64,000 bases of DNA from Paenibacillus guangzhouensis (GCF_009363075.1 NZ_CP045293.1:1860001-1924000), one strand, 5' to 3'. Shown: positions 1-8,298, numbered from the stretch's first letter. The notes: a model not told the origin generated them from the letters alone. Made by a program: numbers and translations.

Positions 1-45
1 GAAAAGTGGTCGTCAAGCTCCATAAATAACCCTCACAAAAAGGAT

Positions 46-142
46 GAAGCGAGCCTCAACACTTCCCTACGCTGGTATTAACCAGATCAGGTTCGAAGGG
101 TCCGGATCATCCGTCTCAGCCATTGCAGGCTCCCCTAGTGTG
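46..142 (-). promoter_or_regulatory. TPP (thiamine pyrophosphate) riboswitch
   Basis: Read on the minus strand, this stretch has the conserved THI-box pieces in order: GGGGAGCC, GGCTGAGA, then ACCTGATCTGG, TTAATACCAG and CGTAGGGAAG. These form the pyrimidine- and pyrophosphate-binding helices of the TPP aptamer. It reads leftward, so the thiamine gene it controls starts beyond base 1 and cannot be named. The expression platform is not complete in the window. TPP binding normally turns off thiamine synthesis or uptake genes. The aptamer itself is certain by motif; the target is unknown. Confidence 0.95.
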
Positions 143-231
143 TAGTGCTTATCAAGTTACGAACAATATAGCACAATCATTCTTTGTTGAATAGCATTAT
201 TTTACAACAATTAGAAAATAGGACACAGGTA

Positions 232-564
232 CTATGCGATTGGCGTGCCATTCGGAAGCGGTTGGTCCGGCTGCAAGAGCACGACATCCCCCTCTTCAGG
301 GACGCCTCCAATGACCAGTACCTCGGATTTGAATCCCGCGATTCGTCTAGGCGGGAAGTTCACGACCGCGATAACCTGACGCCCTGGTAGTTGCTCGGGT
401 ATATATCTTTTCGTAATTTGTGCCGAGGATTGCTTAATTCCCAGATCGCCGAAATCGATCATCAATTTAATTGCCGGTTTCCTAGCTTCTGGGAATGGTT
501 CCGCATGAATCACAGTACCAACGCGAATATCTAACTTTAGAAAATCTTCAAGTTCTGCTGTCAA
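232..564 (-). CDS. csaA: CsaA-type tRNA-binding-fold chaperone
   Basis: This 110-residue protein is a stand-alone tRNA-binding OB-fold domain, the size and layout of Bacillus CsaA, a dimeric chaperone linked to protein export. Seen: the N-terminal [22 protein letters not shown] segment, the central [15 protein letters not shown] stretch and the C-terminal EVLVIGG with a final pocket sequence, all typical of the family. The start is a TTG with GGAGG seven bases upstream. It is a single gene reading toward the TPP riboswitch, with no partner gene. The fold is clear; a role in secretion is known for B. subtilis CsaA and only inferred here. Confidence 0.9.
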   Translation of the reverse strand: MTAELEDFLKLDIRVGTVIHAEPFPEARKPAIKLMIDFGDLGIKQSSAQITKRYIPEQLPGRQVIAVVNFPPRRIAGFKSEVLVIGGVPEEGDVVLLQPDQPLPNGTPIA

Positions 565-588
565 GTGTAGGCCTCCTGTCAGTTACGT

Positions 589-616
589 AGTTTACATAAT
601 TATTGTTTCGTAATCT
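589..616 (+). repeat. dif-like site, copy 1
   Basis: AGTTTACATAAT (589-600) equals the reverse complement of the XerD arm of the B. subtilis dif site as recalled from memory. It is followed by a six-base centre and a weakly matching second arm, TTCGTAATC. The motif recurs at 1159 and 1366. Confidence 0.5.
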
Positions 617-1158
617 ACTGAACAATGTGTATGTATGATACATACTAAAAATCTCATAACTTTCACAATTCACAAATGAATAATTATGCAATAAGTGTTG
701 TTTGCTCCAGACGTTATCTCACCTAACGAGGAACAAATCGTTGCTCGTCCAACATGCTATAACTTACTAGTAATGGGTATATATAGTGACACACGGTAGC
801 CTTCGGTGCTACAGCAAATATATCAGGAGTAACTCTGTAACGTCAATGTCTGACCGTAAACAACGTATTCGGCTTTGTTGTATCACCTTTCCCCGAATGT
901 GAAATGATGCTTTCGCTCATCTTAATCCAACAAGACATCCATACGTATATCTTACTACTCCTCAATAAAACGTCAGTAACTTATTTAATCACATTCCTTT
1001 GGATGGTACGTATTACATGATAAACAACCGCAATCAGAGAATCACAATGTTGAATAAACATGCATAATTTCCACAAGCGCCATTTTACGTACGCAAAGCG
1101 CCTCGGAATCACCTTCTTCGGGGAGCGGTTGAATGATGTGTCTTGAAACGAGGTCATT

Positions 1159-1186
1159 AGTTTACATAATATTAATTATGTCTCTA
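1159..1186 (+). repeat. dif-like site, copy 2
   Basis: The same AGTTTACATAAT arm is followed by an inverted arm: ACATAAT, four bases, ATTATGT. This is the most symmetrical of the three copies. It shares the preceding CATT with copy 3, so the identity reaches 16 bases. Confidence 0.5.
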
Positions 1187-1320
1187 ATCTCTCTTAGTGT
1201 TTTTTACCTAGTCCATGCAGAATTCTGATTTTCACTTGAATATCTAACTTCAATCGTTCGTATTGCTGTTCCCATTTAATTATCTTCCTTTCCCTTGACA
1301 AAATTCATCACGATTGGCCT

Positions 1321-1353
1321 AGAAAAAGCCGCCTCCAACGGGTGGAGAACGGC
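1321..1353 (-). terminator. Terminator of the recombinase gene
   Basis: On the minus strand, GCCGttCTCCA, a short loop, TGGAGgCGGC and then TTTTT form a rho-independent terminator. It lies 40 bases past the recombinase stop, so the dif-like copy 3 falls inside the transcript tail. Confidence 0.75.
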
Positions 1354-1365
1354 TACTGACACATT

Positions 1366-1393
1366 AGTTTACATAATAATGTTTATGTTAATT
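1366..1393 (+). repeat. dif-like site, copy 3
   Basis: AGTTTACATAAT at 1366-1377 is followed by AATGTT and TATGTTAAT. ACATAA and TTATGT form inverted arms around a six-base centre, the usual geometry of a tyrosine recombinase core site. It ends directly against the stop codon of the recombinase gene. Confidence 0.5.
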
Positions 1394-2329
1394 TTATTCT
1401 GTTCTGCTCACCGAAGGAATTTTACCTGTAAATTTATCCATGGCCATCCTCATCTGTTTATTATCGATATGGGTGTAAATTTGCGTCGTTTCAATGCTCG
1501 CATGTCCTAGCAACTCTTGCAGCGTTCGGATGTCTGTCCCGCTCCGGATTTGCATGGTGGCGAACGAATGGCGCAGCTTATGGCTAGATAAACGCGTATT
1601 CATCAGCTCAGGCAGTTCGGCTTTGAGCTTCTCGAATGTCTGATCCGCTACCGTCTGTATCATCCGGATGGATAATCGACGTCCGAATTGAGAGATGAAG
1701 AAGGCCTGCTCTTTCCCTTGATTTGGGGAGCGGCGTTCCTCCAGTGTGCGAATTAGAATCTGATGCAGTTCGGCAGGAAGCGGGATCACGCGCCATTTGC
1801 GTCCTTTACCAAGGATGTGTATTGAACCGTCCTGATGCAGATCTTGGATATTCATGCGATGAATTTCCCCAACGCGCAATCCTGCAAATGCCATGAGAAG
1901 AAGGATCGCCACATTGCGATTCTGGTACTTCCCTTCTACTCGATCGAAGAAATGATGGAGCTGGTTCTCTTCCAAATACGTCGGAATCCGATTTTTAACT
2001 TGCTTTGATTTCGCGACAGACGCAGCAGGATTGATTTGCAGATGTTCCATTTCATTCAGCGATTTATAGAAAGCGCGAAGCGACGATAGCTTGCGGTTCC
2101 GAGCTTCATCCCCTGCCCCTCGCTCACGAGTCGTTGAGAGGAATCGCATGATTTCCATTTTGCCTAGTTTGGCGAGATCCGCAGGATAGACGCCTTTGAG
2201 AAAACTTCGAGCATCGCTCATATAGGCCTGCTGCGTCGATTTCGTCATCCCTTGATTCTTCATCCAAATAGAGAATAATTCTAGCTCAAGACTGTATGCC
2301 TCGATCAGATCATATTGTGTGAGTGCCAT
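1394..2329 (-). CDS. Tyrosine recombinase/integrase (Xer-like)
   Basis: This predicted 311-residue tyrosine recombinase cuts and rejoins DNA at paired core sites. An N-terminal SAM-like core-binding domain (about residues 10-95) precedes the catalytic domain. The catalytic set is complete: Arg152 in GLRVGE, a Lys in GKGRK (about 175), His250 and Arg253 in HKLRH, His276 in LLGH and Tyr285 in QIYTH. The ATG at 2329 has AAGGAG about nine bases upstream; an upstream in-frame ATG at 2416 would add 29 residues without a good site. The size is close to XerC/XerD, but a housekeeping role cannot be read from the sequence. No IntI-type insertion is seen before the HxLRH motif. Three dif-arm copies lie immediately downstream, suggesting it acts on them (inference). 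Confidence 0.88.
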   Translation of the reverse strand: MALTQYDLIEAYSLELELFSIWMKNQGMTKSTQQAYMSDARSFLKGVYPADLAKLGKMEIMRFLSTTRERGAGDEARNRKLSSLRAFYKSLNEMEHLQINPAASVAKSKQVKNRIPTYLEENQLHHFFDRVEGKYQNRNVAILLLMAFAGLRVGEIHRMNIQDLHQDGSIHILGKGRKWRVIPLPAELHQILIRTLEERRSPNQGKEQAFFISQFGRRLSIRMIQTVADQTFEKLKAELPELMNTRLSSHKLRHSFATMQIRSGTDIRTLQELLGHASIETTQIYTHIDNKQMRMAMDKFTGKIPSVSRTE

Positions 2330-2471
2330 ATCGTCATCTCCTTCTCTTAGATGTATGTATTCTCTCCGTCTTAACAATTCTCCCAGATACAATTTCCAGT
2401 TATCCACCAATTTCACTGAATTATTAATCTACTAATCCCTATTATAGTATGAAAAAAGTTTATTTAAAATG

Positions 2472-2503
2472 AAATTGCATGAAATATGTATTTCACGCAA
2501 TTT
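2472..2503. repeat. Inverted repeat upstream of the recombinase
   Basis: AAATTGC.TGAAAT and ATTTCA.GCAATTT are separated by four bases, with a T-run after the right arm on the plus strand. It could be an operator for the recombinase gene or a terminator; the sequence does not decide. Confidence 0.45.
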
Positions 2504-2552
2504 TTTTGGAACAAAAAAAGAAGGTTTTATGTATTTGTAGGGTGATCCAAAG

Positions 2553-2591
2553 GGGCGATCACTTCGCGATAATTGTGAAGCATGATCGCCC
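2553..2591 (-). terminator. Possible terminator hairpin
   Basis: GGGCGATCA and TGATCGCCC form a nine-pair stem just past the stop of the small lipoprotein gene. There is no T-run next to the stem, so termination is uncertain. Confidence 0.4.
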
Positions 2592-2608
2592 GAATGCATA
2601 ACTCCATT

Positions 2609-2911
2609 TCATTCTGACTTTTTACGCCGAAAGAGTGAAATACCACCAAACCCACTGATTACAGCGATGTAAAATCCGAGATCATACCACCATCCCGCGT
2701 TATGAATCTCATACAGTCTGATATGTTCTTTGAACAATCCAATGATCAACGATATCGGTGCGATCCATCCATGCCATATACCCCAGAAAAATCCCGCCTG
2801 ATTTTCAGTATTATTCGTTCCATCTCCAGGTACGCAGCCCGTTAGAAGAGACATGAGCAGCAATAATGTAGCCAACATGAAGAAGTATTTTAATTTTAAT
2901 TTCATTTCCAT
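2609..2911 (-). CDS. Small membrane lipoprotein, unknown function
   Basis: The protein is about 100 residues. It has a hydrophobic N-terminal signal ending in the lipobox LLTGC, so the cysteine is probably lipid-modified and anchored outside the membrane. A second hydrophobic stretch, DLGFYIAVISGFGGISLF, ends in the positive tail RRKKSE, giving a C-terminal membrane segment. The ATG at 2911 has AGGAG seven bases upstream; the GTG one codon earlier is less well placed. The family is not recognised and the function is unknown. It is a single gene between the recombinase and the hydrolase. Confidence 0.7.
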   Translation of the reverse strand: MEMKLKLKYFFMLATLLLLMSLLTGCVPGDGTNNTENQAGFFWGIWHGWIAPISLIIGLFKEHIRLYEIHNAGWWYDLGFYIAVISGFGGISLFRRKKSE

Positions 2912-3005
2912 CACCTTTCTCCTAATTTAATCTACTTCACACCCTATTCGTGTGGCATTGCCGTTATGATTATTACTTTGAAGATAAACCGTGCGATTTT
3001 CCCGA

Positions 3006-3875
3006 TCAGGTGTTGACCATATAAGTCTTTAAGAACTCCAAGATCTCATTGAATGCTCTTTGCACCGTTGGATCTTCGAATTGATGATCAAAAACATGAT
3101 CCGCACCTTCCATCGTGATTAACTTCGTGTCAACGCCTTTTTCCTTGAGCTTTTCGTACATAAGTAAAGATTGTTCATAGGGGACATCCGTATCTTGATC
3201 TCCGTGAAGTAATATCGTAGGCGGGTAGTCTGTCGTAACATGATGTATGGGATTGAACTCCATTAATCGCGAGAAGTCATTCGTTCGATCCATTCGAGTT
3301 ATTTCTTGAATCCAGACCCCTTGTTGGCGACAGTATAAATAGAAATCAAATCTGTCCCAATTACCTGTGGTTATTTCTTTATCACCAATGTGCTTCAATG
3401 CTGACTCTCGATTAATCATCGGTTTCTTGCAGTAGTACTCACTAGGCTGAGCATACCACTCCCCTAGAATATCTCCATATCCATAGAAGGAGACGATGGC
3501 TTTCGGTGTTATACCCATTGCTCCCGCTAGTAAACTTAGGTAACCGCCTGCTGAACTACCCATGATAGCAATATTTTCGACGTCAAAATCATACCATGCT
3601 GTTGATTTTGTTCTAATCCAATCAACGGCATCTCGGATATCTTCGATAATACATTCGAATCCCGTTTCTGGTGCGAGTCGGTAATCAATGTTAACCATGC
3701 TAAATCCAGCACGTGTAAAAAACTCGATCTGCTCCAAAGGCAGCCATTCTCTGGTGCCAAAAATCAGAGCTCCACCATGGATGTACAATATAATTGGCGA
3801 GTCAGGGCCTTGGTAATATATATCTGCATTGATTGAACAGTGCCCCACTTGTTTATATACTCTTGTTTCTTTCAT
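3006..3875 (-). CDS. Alpha/beta hydrolase (esterase/lipase-like)
   Basis: This is a predicted cytoplasmic carboxyl-ester hydrolase of 289 residues with no signal peptide. Seen: the oxyanion motif HGGALIFG near residue 33, the nucleophile elbow GSSAGG near residue 108, and DQDTD followed by GADHVFDH near the C-terminus, giving a Ser-Asp-His triad. AAGGAGG lies before the ATG. The substrate cannot be told. It is the last intact gene of the one-way series of single genes that runs down from 11.9 kb. Confidence 0.85.
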   Translation of the reverse strand: MKETRVYKQVGHCSINADIYYQGPDSPIILYIHGGALIFGTREWLPLEQIEFFTRAGFSMVNIDYRLAPETGFECIIEDIRDAVDWIRTKSTAWYDFDVENIAIMGSSAGGYLSLLAGAMGITPKAIVSFYGYGDILGEWYAQPSEYYCKKPMINRESALKHIGDKEITTGNWDRFDFYLYCRQQGVWIQEITRMDRTNDFSRLMEFNPIHHVTTDYPPTILLHGDQDTDVPYEQSLLMYEKLKEKGVDTKLITMEGADHVFDHQFEDPTVQRAFNEILEFLKTYMVNT

Positions 3876-3931
3876 GGCCTTACCTCCTTTTTCAACTCAC
3901 ATTTCTATATTAACGTATTCGATAGGCGTTG

Positions 3932-4227
3932 TTATCTATAGCGGCTAATTACGTCTTCATCCCATACTTGCACTTCAATATATCGTTCGGGGCCTTTACT
4001 ACCATCCTGGTTCCATTCCTGCGGCCAGCATTAAACAGGTTCTGAGCTTTAGCTTCTAATTCCATTCGTATTTGTAAATAGTCGGCAGATCGTTTACTTG
4101 CAAAAACAGCATTGTCCTCGATAAGCGTACTCATGAGTGCCTGTGCTTCATCAAGCGGTAAAGATGAGAAGTTTTTAAACGGGCCTTTTCTAGCCTCATA
4201 GTAATGATATAGATATCGTTGCTCCAT
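3932..4227 (-). pseudogene. Internally deleted paralog of the gene at 9974-10558
   Basis: The N-terminal part (MEQRYLYHYYEARKG...) matches the start of the protein at 9974-10558: both share HYY near residue 7, PF, EA, and an EA..L motif near residue 60. After LFNAG the match stops. In another frame, just downstream, GPERYIEVQVWDEDVI matches that protein's C-terminal SIPYVEAQIWNHKLV, ending at a stop at 3932. The middle, roughly 70-80 residues, is missing and the reading frame is broken. The intact 104-residue reading frame ends at 3949. The ATG at 4227 follows AAAGAGG. Function of the family is unknown; a decayed gene is the best reading. Confidence 0.7.
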
Positions 4228-4256
4228 GAACGAGTCCTCTTTAGTCAAAGACCGCA

Positions 4257-4717
4257 TTAACATCTCTCACTCAGTAGTATTATTTCTTGTATATCTTTTA
4301 ACCACTCGGGGTGATATGCCCGTTCTTTACATTCTTCAATAAGCCTTTCAATATACTCTCTGTCACAGCTAGTAAATAAATGTCTCTCCTCAAAAGATAT
4401 CCAAATCAGATCCTTAAGATTTCGTTCCTCTAATGGAAGGTGTTCTTCCTCCGGATCTGTTCCCAATCTACAACTCTGATTCCCGATATGGATTAAAAAC
4501 GTGTGATGATTCTCAGCTACTTCACGATTAAATTTATATATAATATGGCCTTCCAAATGTGCTTCTTCCCGTAGTTCTCTTAATACCGCTTCCTCAGGAG
4601 TTTCACCTTGTTCTATCCCACCACCAATGAACGTAATGCATTGTGGCTGGAAGCAATTCCATATGCAAATAACATGGCCTTATCTCTAATAATAATTGCC
4701 TGGGCACGTTGCCTCAT
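4257..4717 (-). pseudogene. Nudix hydrolase with a frameshift
   Basis: From the ATG at 4717 the frame reads MRQRAQAIIIRDKAMLFAYG and then HNALR before running into a stop. One base off, the next frame continues FIGGGIEQGE, then TPEEAVLRELREEAHLEG, the Nudix box, and goes on to the stop at 4257. Restoring one base at about 4631-4633 would join the two into a protein of about 153 residues. It is a Nudix hydrolase of unknown substrate, inactivated by a single-base deletion or a sequencing error. It ends a few bases before the next broken gene. Confidence 0.8.
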
Positions 4718-4821
4718 GCTTATCATCCTTTTCATATTTAAATAGATTTATTAGCGGAACGAACTCTCACAATATTACTCTGCCTATCACAATCCTACTC
4801 ATACATCAAATAAATAAAGTA

Positions 4822-5193
4822 TTATTTCCGCCAAAAGGTTGAACAATTGGCCTTATCCAAAATATTAAAATCGATCATCTTCTCAAGCAACGAGAAATCA
4901 ACCGGACGATCCCACTGAAAACGTATCAATTCCTTGGTATGACTATAGCCAGCTTGCTCAATTTCATCGGAAAAATGAATCATCCCCGCCCTTTCAGGGG
5001 CAACAGCCAAATGTTGTTTGGCAACGCTAAAGCCAATGATAAATGTGCCGTGATCAGTGAACATTGGCTGATTCCACGCAATTTTGGGCATTAACTGTGG
5101 AAATTTTTGATGCACCCAAACCAAAACCTCTTCTGTCCGTGCCCGATGCACTGGGTTATCAATACGCGCAAAATACTCTACAAAAACTTCCAT
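4822..5193 (-). CDS. DUF1801 family protein (YdhG/Fra-like iron chaperone)
   Basis: This is a 123-residue DUF1801 protein. Seen: the helical start [24 protein letters not shown], then [30 protein letters not shown] and a C-terminal [10 protein letters not shown] helix. B. subtilis YdhG (Fra) of this family has been described as a frataxin-like iron chaperone; that role is an analogy here. GGAGG precedes the ATG at 5193. It is a single gene in the small-gene series, in the same direction as its neighbours. Confidence 0.82.
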   Translation of the reverse strand: MEVFVEYFARIDNPVHRARTEEVLVWVHQKFPQLMPKIAWNQPMFTDHGTFIIGFSVAKQHLAVAPERAGMIHFSDEIEQAGYSHTKELIRFQWDRPVDFSLLEKMIDFNILDKANCSTFWRK

Positions 5194-5262
5194 GATGGTC
5201 CCTCCAATTAATAAAGAATCTGTCGTTTAGTAAAATAAAGTTCATGATTATTTACATACCAA

Positions 5263-5349
5263 AAAACTTAAGGGAGCAAATGCGAACGAGTCCAGCGGAG
5301 TAATCCTTGTGAGCTAGCTGCCTGAACCTCTTCTCCATAATAACCGATC
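5263..5349 (-). repeat. Probable array separator A (weak copy)
   Basis: This is the gap 3' of the gene at 5355-5837. It shares GTCCA.CGGA, then ATCC and TTG.GA, in the same order as separator C at 8822-8945. The terminal repeats are not clear, so it may be a decayed copy. Confidence 0.4.
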
Positions 5350-5354
5350 ATCGT

Positions 5355-5837
5355 CTATTCGAACTGTATACTGTAATTGTTTCTTACACCTTTTAATGCT
5401 TCCAAATCTGATCGTTGTAGTTCTGATAATTTTATTGTCATTTTTTCAATGTCTTGTTGACCGTCACCGAACCATATAGACCATATTTCAAGTCCGTTCA
5501 TATTATTTTGTTGCTCTTTTAAATACGCATAGAGTTGTTCTTTCCATGTTAAATCATCTGAACTGCCTTCCAACCAATAGATAAATTCTTTCTGTATATA
5601 TTCTTCTAAACCATATGGTTGATTGGTACAGAGAGCTATCTTGAGATGATGCATTTTCGTTGATTCCATGATGAGGATTGCAGCTTCGTCGTCCATATCA
5701 TCTAATTGATCAAGAATGGACTCGTGTGTAGATTGAATATTCAATTTCTTATATTCTCCATATTTCATTCTCACAGTACCTGTTAAATCTATTTCTGGTA
5801 ATGGACAATTTGAAACGATAAAAGTGTATTTACTCAT
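5355..5837 (-). CDS. Protein of unknown function
   Basis: This 160-residue protein is soluble and acidic, with no signal peptide or membrane segment. The start MSKYTFIVSNCPLP is followed by predicted mixed beta/alpha content; a WLEGSSDDLTWKEQLYAYLKEQ helix pair and a WSIWFGDGQQD segment lie in the second half. GGGAGG sits eight bases before the ATG at 5837. The family is not recognised. It stands 60 bases after the phosphatase gene at 5898 and has a separator-like sequence on its 3' side. Confidence 0.7.
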   Translation of the reverse strand: MSKYTFIVSNCPLPEIDLTGTVRMKYGEYKKLNIQSTHESILDQLDDMDDEAAILIMESTKMHHLKIALCTNQPYGLEEYIQKEFIYWLEGSSDDLTWKEQLYAYLKEQQNNMNGLEIWSIWFGDGQQDIEKMTIKLSELQRSDLEALKGVRNNYSIQFE

Positions 5838-5897
5838 TCTTTGCCTCCCAGGATTGTTCGGTGATTCAATTGATGTATGATACTTCTTCGAAATCCC

Positions 5898-6443
5898 TCA
5901 GCGACCTTTCTCAAAAGTATATATCCATCCATTCTTCGGTTTTGTAAATGTATCACCGATATAGCCACGATGCAAAAGTTCCTGTCTTAGAACAGTCATA
6001 AAAGCGCCATGCGTTACAATTAATACATTTTCATCGTTTTTACAGTTTTCTTCTACTGTATTTAGTAATGTTTTGGCTCTCATACGTGTAAGGTATTTAT
6101 TTTCCTGAGAATGATGATTAATCAACCACCCCATTCTCCCTAAGATTAACCAGATATTCAAATGCAATTTTACGTTTGCATGAAACATTGGGTTAATTTG
6201 AATTTCCCTTAGTTGATTTGTCGTAATTAACTCACCATAATGTATCGTTTCGGCAGTTTTTATAGCTCTTTGCATATCACTTGTATAACATACATCCCAA
6301 TTAAGATTGGCTCTTATTGGATTCGAAAGGTCAATATCTGACTGATCATACTGTTTTACCCACTCAGAAAAATCATGTGAAGACATCCAGTTCTTCGTTG
6401 TATTGATAAGTACTTTATAATGTCTCATTAATCCAATTTTCAT
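5898..6443 (-). CDS. Histidine phosphatase family protein
   Basis: This is a predicted branch of the phosphoglycerate-mutase-like phosphatases, 181 residues. The catalytic motif near the N-terminus is LMRHYK (usual form RHG), an Arg is in YTSDMQRAIKTAE, and the second catalytic His lies in VTHGAFM near residue 146. The replacement of Gly by Tyr after RH is seen in some broad-specificity members. The substrate is unknown. It has a weak ribosome site (CGAGG) and an unremarkable ATG at 6443. It lies 28 bases after the GNAT gene. Confidence 0.82.
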   Translation of the reverse strand: MKIGLMRHYKVLINTTKNWMSSHDFSEWVKQYDQSDIDLSNPIRANLNWDVCYTSDMQRAIKTAETIHYGELITTNQLREIQINPMFHANVKLHLNIWLILGRMGWLINHHSQENKYLTRMRAKTLLNTVEENCKNDENVLIVTHGAFMTVLRQELLHRGYIGDTFTKPKNGWIYTFEKGR

Positions 6444-6471
6444 ATTAACCTCGTGGTTTAATTAAGTTTTC

Positions 6472-6936
6472 TCAAAACATGTTTTCCATAGGTTCTTTAC
6501 AATGCTTATATCCATTTTTACTATAAAAACTAACACCTTCATCACTTGGCCACACGATGATAAATTCATATTTCTGCTCGTATGCCCATTCATTAATATT
6601 TGATATTAATTTACTACCGATTCCTTGACCTCTGTACTCTGGTTTCGTATACACATTAGTCATATAAGCAAATGGTTTCGTTACTCTTCCTGGTCTTGGG
6701 ACCTTATATATGAGTTCTATGTATATATTGGATACGATCTTTCCATCTTCCTCAGCAATCCATATAGACCAATTACCACTCCGAATTGCATTCAATAAAA
6801 ACTCTTTACATTCATGATAGAAATCGCTATATTTTTCATTCTTCAACTTTCCATCTATATCATATTCCATCGTAAAGTCCCATCTCATTCTAATTAACTG
6901 ATCAATATCTGCTTTATCAGCAATTCTTATCTTCAT
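6472..6936 (-). CDS. GNAT family N-acetyltransferase
   Basis: This is an acetyl-CoA-dependent acetyltransferase of about 154 residues. The core motif A reads VYTKPEYRGQGIGSKLI (near residue 100), the acetyl-CoA pyrophosphate loop, followed by FYSKNGYKHCKEPMENMF at the C-terminus, the usual end of the fold. The ATG at 6936 has GGGGGGAGA five bases upstream; the TTG one codon earlier lies too close to it. The acceptor molecule is unknown. It is part of the one-way single-gene series. Confidence 0.87.
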   Translation of the reverse strand: MKIRIADKADIDQLIRMRWDFTMEYDIDGKLKNEKYSDFYHECKEFLLNAIRSGNWSIWIAEEDGKIVSNIYIELIYKVPRPGRVTKPFAYMTNVYTKPEYRGQGIGSKLISNINEWAYEQKYEFIIVWPSDEGVSFYSKNGYKHCKEPMENMF

Positions 6937-6969
6937 CAAATCTCCCCCCTAATAAAATCAAACTTTTCT

Positions 6970-7104
6970 CTTAATGTTCTTGTATTCATACGCCTAATAG
7001 GCTTTTAGAAGCTACAGCAACAAGATCCGACGGACTAAGCCGCACGGTTGTAAGCTGATTCCTCGAATCAAGAGCAATGAGCGAAGATACGGTATTAGAC
7101 GAAG
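6970..7104 (-). repeat. Array separator B (attC-like structured repeat)
   Basis: This lies 3' of the HAD gene. The left end CTTAATGTTCTTGTAT matches separator C (CTTAACGTTCTTGTAT). The right end GCGAAGATACGGTATTAGAC matches separators C, D and E. The two ends form an imperfect inverted repeat of about 20 bases around internal small stems (GATCCGACGGAC, CCTCGAATC). Confidence 0.6.
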
Positions 7105-7131
7105 ATTACTCACCTTCGGAATGACCTGCAA

Positions 7132-7692
7132 TCATTCTTCATTTATAATCCATTTCACTGCTTCTAATATATCTTCTGCTACAAAATCCGGTTCTGTGTC
7201 AATCCAGACGTTCCTATATTGAGTCATTGACCCTCTTCCCCAGCCTGTTAAGACCAAGACTTTTAAAGCGCCGACTGCGTGAGCTGCTAACATATCCGTA
7301 TCTCCTGAGTCTCCAATCACAACACAGTTCTTTAAATTCAAATGATGTTCTGCCGATGCTTCTAACAGCATTCCTGGATTAGGTTTTCTGCAATTACAGT
7401 TTTCAGTGGAGCTATGCGGACATATGTAAGATTGGTCAAACCCGAATGCCTCGAATTGTTTAACGAAATCAACTATTTCTGCCTCTCCTTTAGATATTCG
7501 ATGTTGATTCGTAAGAGCATAAACTTTAATGCCCGCCTGCTTTAATAAATTTATGGCTTCCTGGGCGTTACGATATAAAATAAAATCTTTCGGGTGAATA
7601 AAGTGTCCAGTACCCCCTATTGTTCCGTCCCTATCAATAAACACCGCTTCAATTTTTGTCCTTAAGTCTTTTATGGTTTTACTATCATTCAT
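7132..7692 (-). CDS. HAD-IIIA phosphatase (GmhB/HisB-N-like)
   Basis: This is a predicted phosphatase of the histidinol-phosphate / heptose-bisphosphate group, about 186 residues. Motif I is FIDRDGTIGG; motif II is ALTNQ; the Cys/His zinc-loop region PHSSTENCNCRKPNPGM matches the D,D-heptose 1,7-bisphosphate phosphatase family; motif III/IV is VIGDSGDTDM. The ATG at 7692 has AAAGGAG upstream, so the 12 residues before it in the frame are dropped. No heptose genes are near, so the substrate is uncertain. Separator B follows directly. Confidence 0.87.
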   Translation of the reverse strand: MNDSKTIKDLRTKIEAVFIDRDGTIGGTGHFIHPKDFILYRNAQEAINLLKQAGIKVYALTNQHRISKGEAEIVDFVKQFEAFGFDQSYICPHSSTENCNCRKPNPGMLLEASAEHHLNLKNCVVIGDSGDTDMLAAHAVGALKVLVLTGWGRGSMTQYRNVWIDTEPDFVAEDILEAVKWIINEE

Positions 7693-7800
7693 CTTTTTTA
7701 TACTCCTTTCATTCAGAGAAGCCCTCATTAGGCTTGTTATAGTCCTTAATAATTGTATGTATCATTTTAACGATCCTATAGAATAACTCCTACAACCTGA

Positions 7801-8298
7801 TTATTTGTTTAATATCGTACTCATCATATTCTTGTCAGATACTCTAATAAGTTTATTGTTATATACATTCAACTGAGCTTCTATTGCGAGTCTATTATTC
7901 TCAAAATCTCTAGTCCACTTGTACATTAATTTCAACATCTTTATATCAGGTTTATAGTTACACTTTTCAATACCAAGATTTTGCTTAAGAAAACGAGTGA
8001 ATATTCTAACTTTCCGCTTCCATAAAGGAGGATCAAGAAATACAATAGTATCCGCCATATCTAATAAACATTGATATGATTCTCGATTTGTACCTTCAAA
8101 TATCCATTTTCCTCCTCTATCAATTTCCATTATCACCTCAACCTGTTCTTCAGGTGTACGTTTCATTCTTCCTTCATCTGTTTGGTGATGAACAATATTG
8201 TCCAATTCGTACCACGGTATATTCATTTCCTTCGATAATTGTTTTGCTAAAGTGGTTTTACCACTAGCTACAATTCCGATAATGAAGATCTTTTGCAT
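7801..8298 (-). CDS. P-loop kinase-like protein (FlaR/topology-modulation family)
   Basis: This 165-residue protein has a Walker A motif at the N-terminus (GIVASGKTTLAKQLS), then ELDNIVHH, a lid-like KWIFEGTNRESY and TIVFLDPPLWKRKVRIFTRF, the layout of small adenylate-kinase-like proteins often named DNA topology modulation protein. The true substrate of these is not established. It is a single gene in the one-way series, 33 bases downstream of the next. No separator is seen on its 3' side. Confidence 0.82.
   Translation of the reverse strand: MQKIFIIGIVASGKTTLAKQLSKEMNIPWYELDNIVHHQTDEGRMKRTPEEQVEVIMEIDRGGKWIFEGTNRESYQCLLDMADTIVFLDPPLWKRKVRIFTRFLKQNLGIEKCNYKPDIKMLKLMYKWTRDFENNRLAIEAQLNVYNNKLIRVSDKNMMSTILNK

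Larger units (their letters stand above)
565..1393. other. Long non-coding stretch with repeats
   Basis: No convincing gene is seen here on either strand. It is AT-rich and holds three copies of a 12-base motif identical to one arm of the B. subtilis dif site, plus the terminator of the neighbouring recombinase gene. The rest may be decayed DNA, but no recognisable protein fragment was found. Confidence 0.6.

Noticed and set aside
1295-1510. Plus-strand open frame of 71 residues
   Set aside because: It runs through the recombinase terminator and gene end; no supporting motif.
1394-2416. Calling the recombinase an integron integrase (IntI)
   Set aside because: It lacks the extra IntI helix before the HxLRH motif, and it is not divergent from the gene series.
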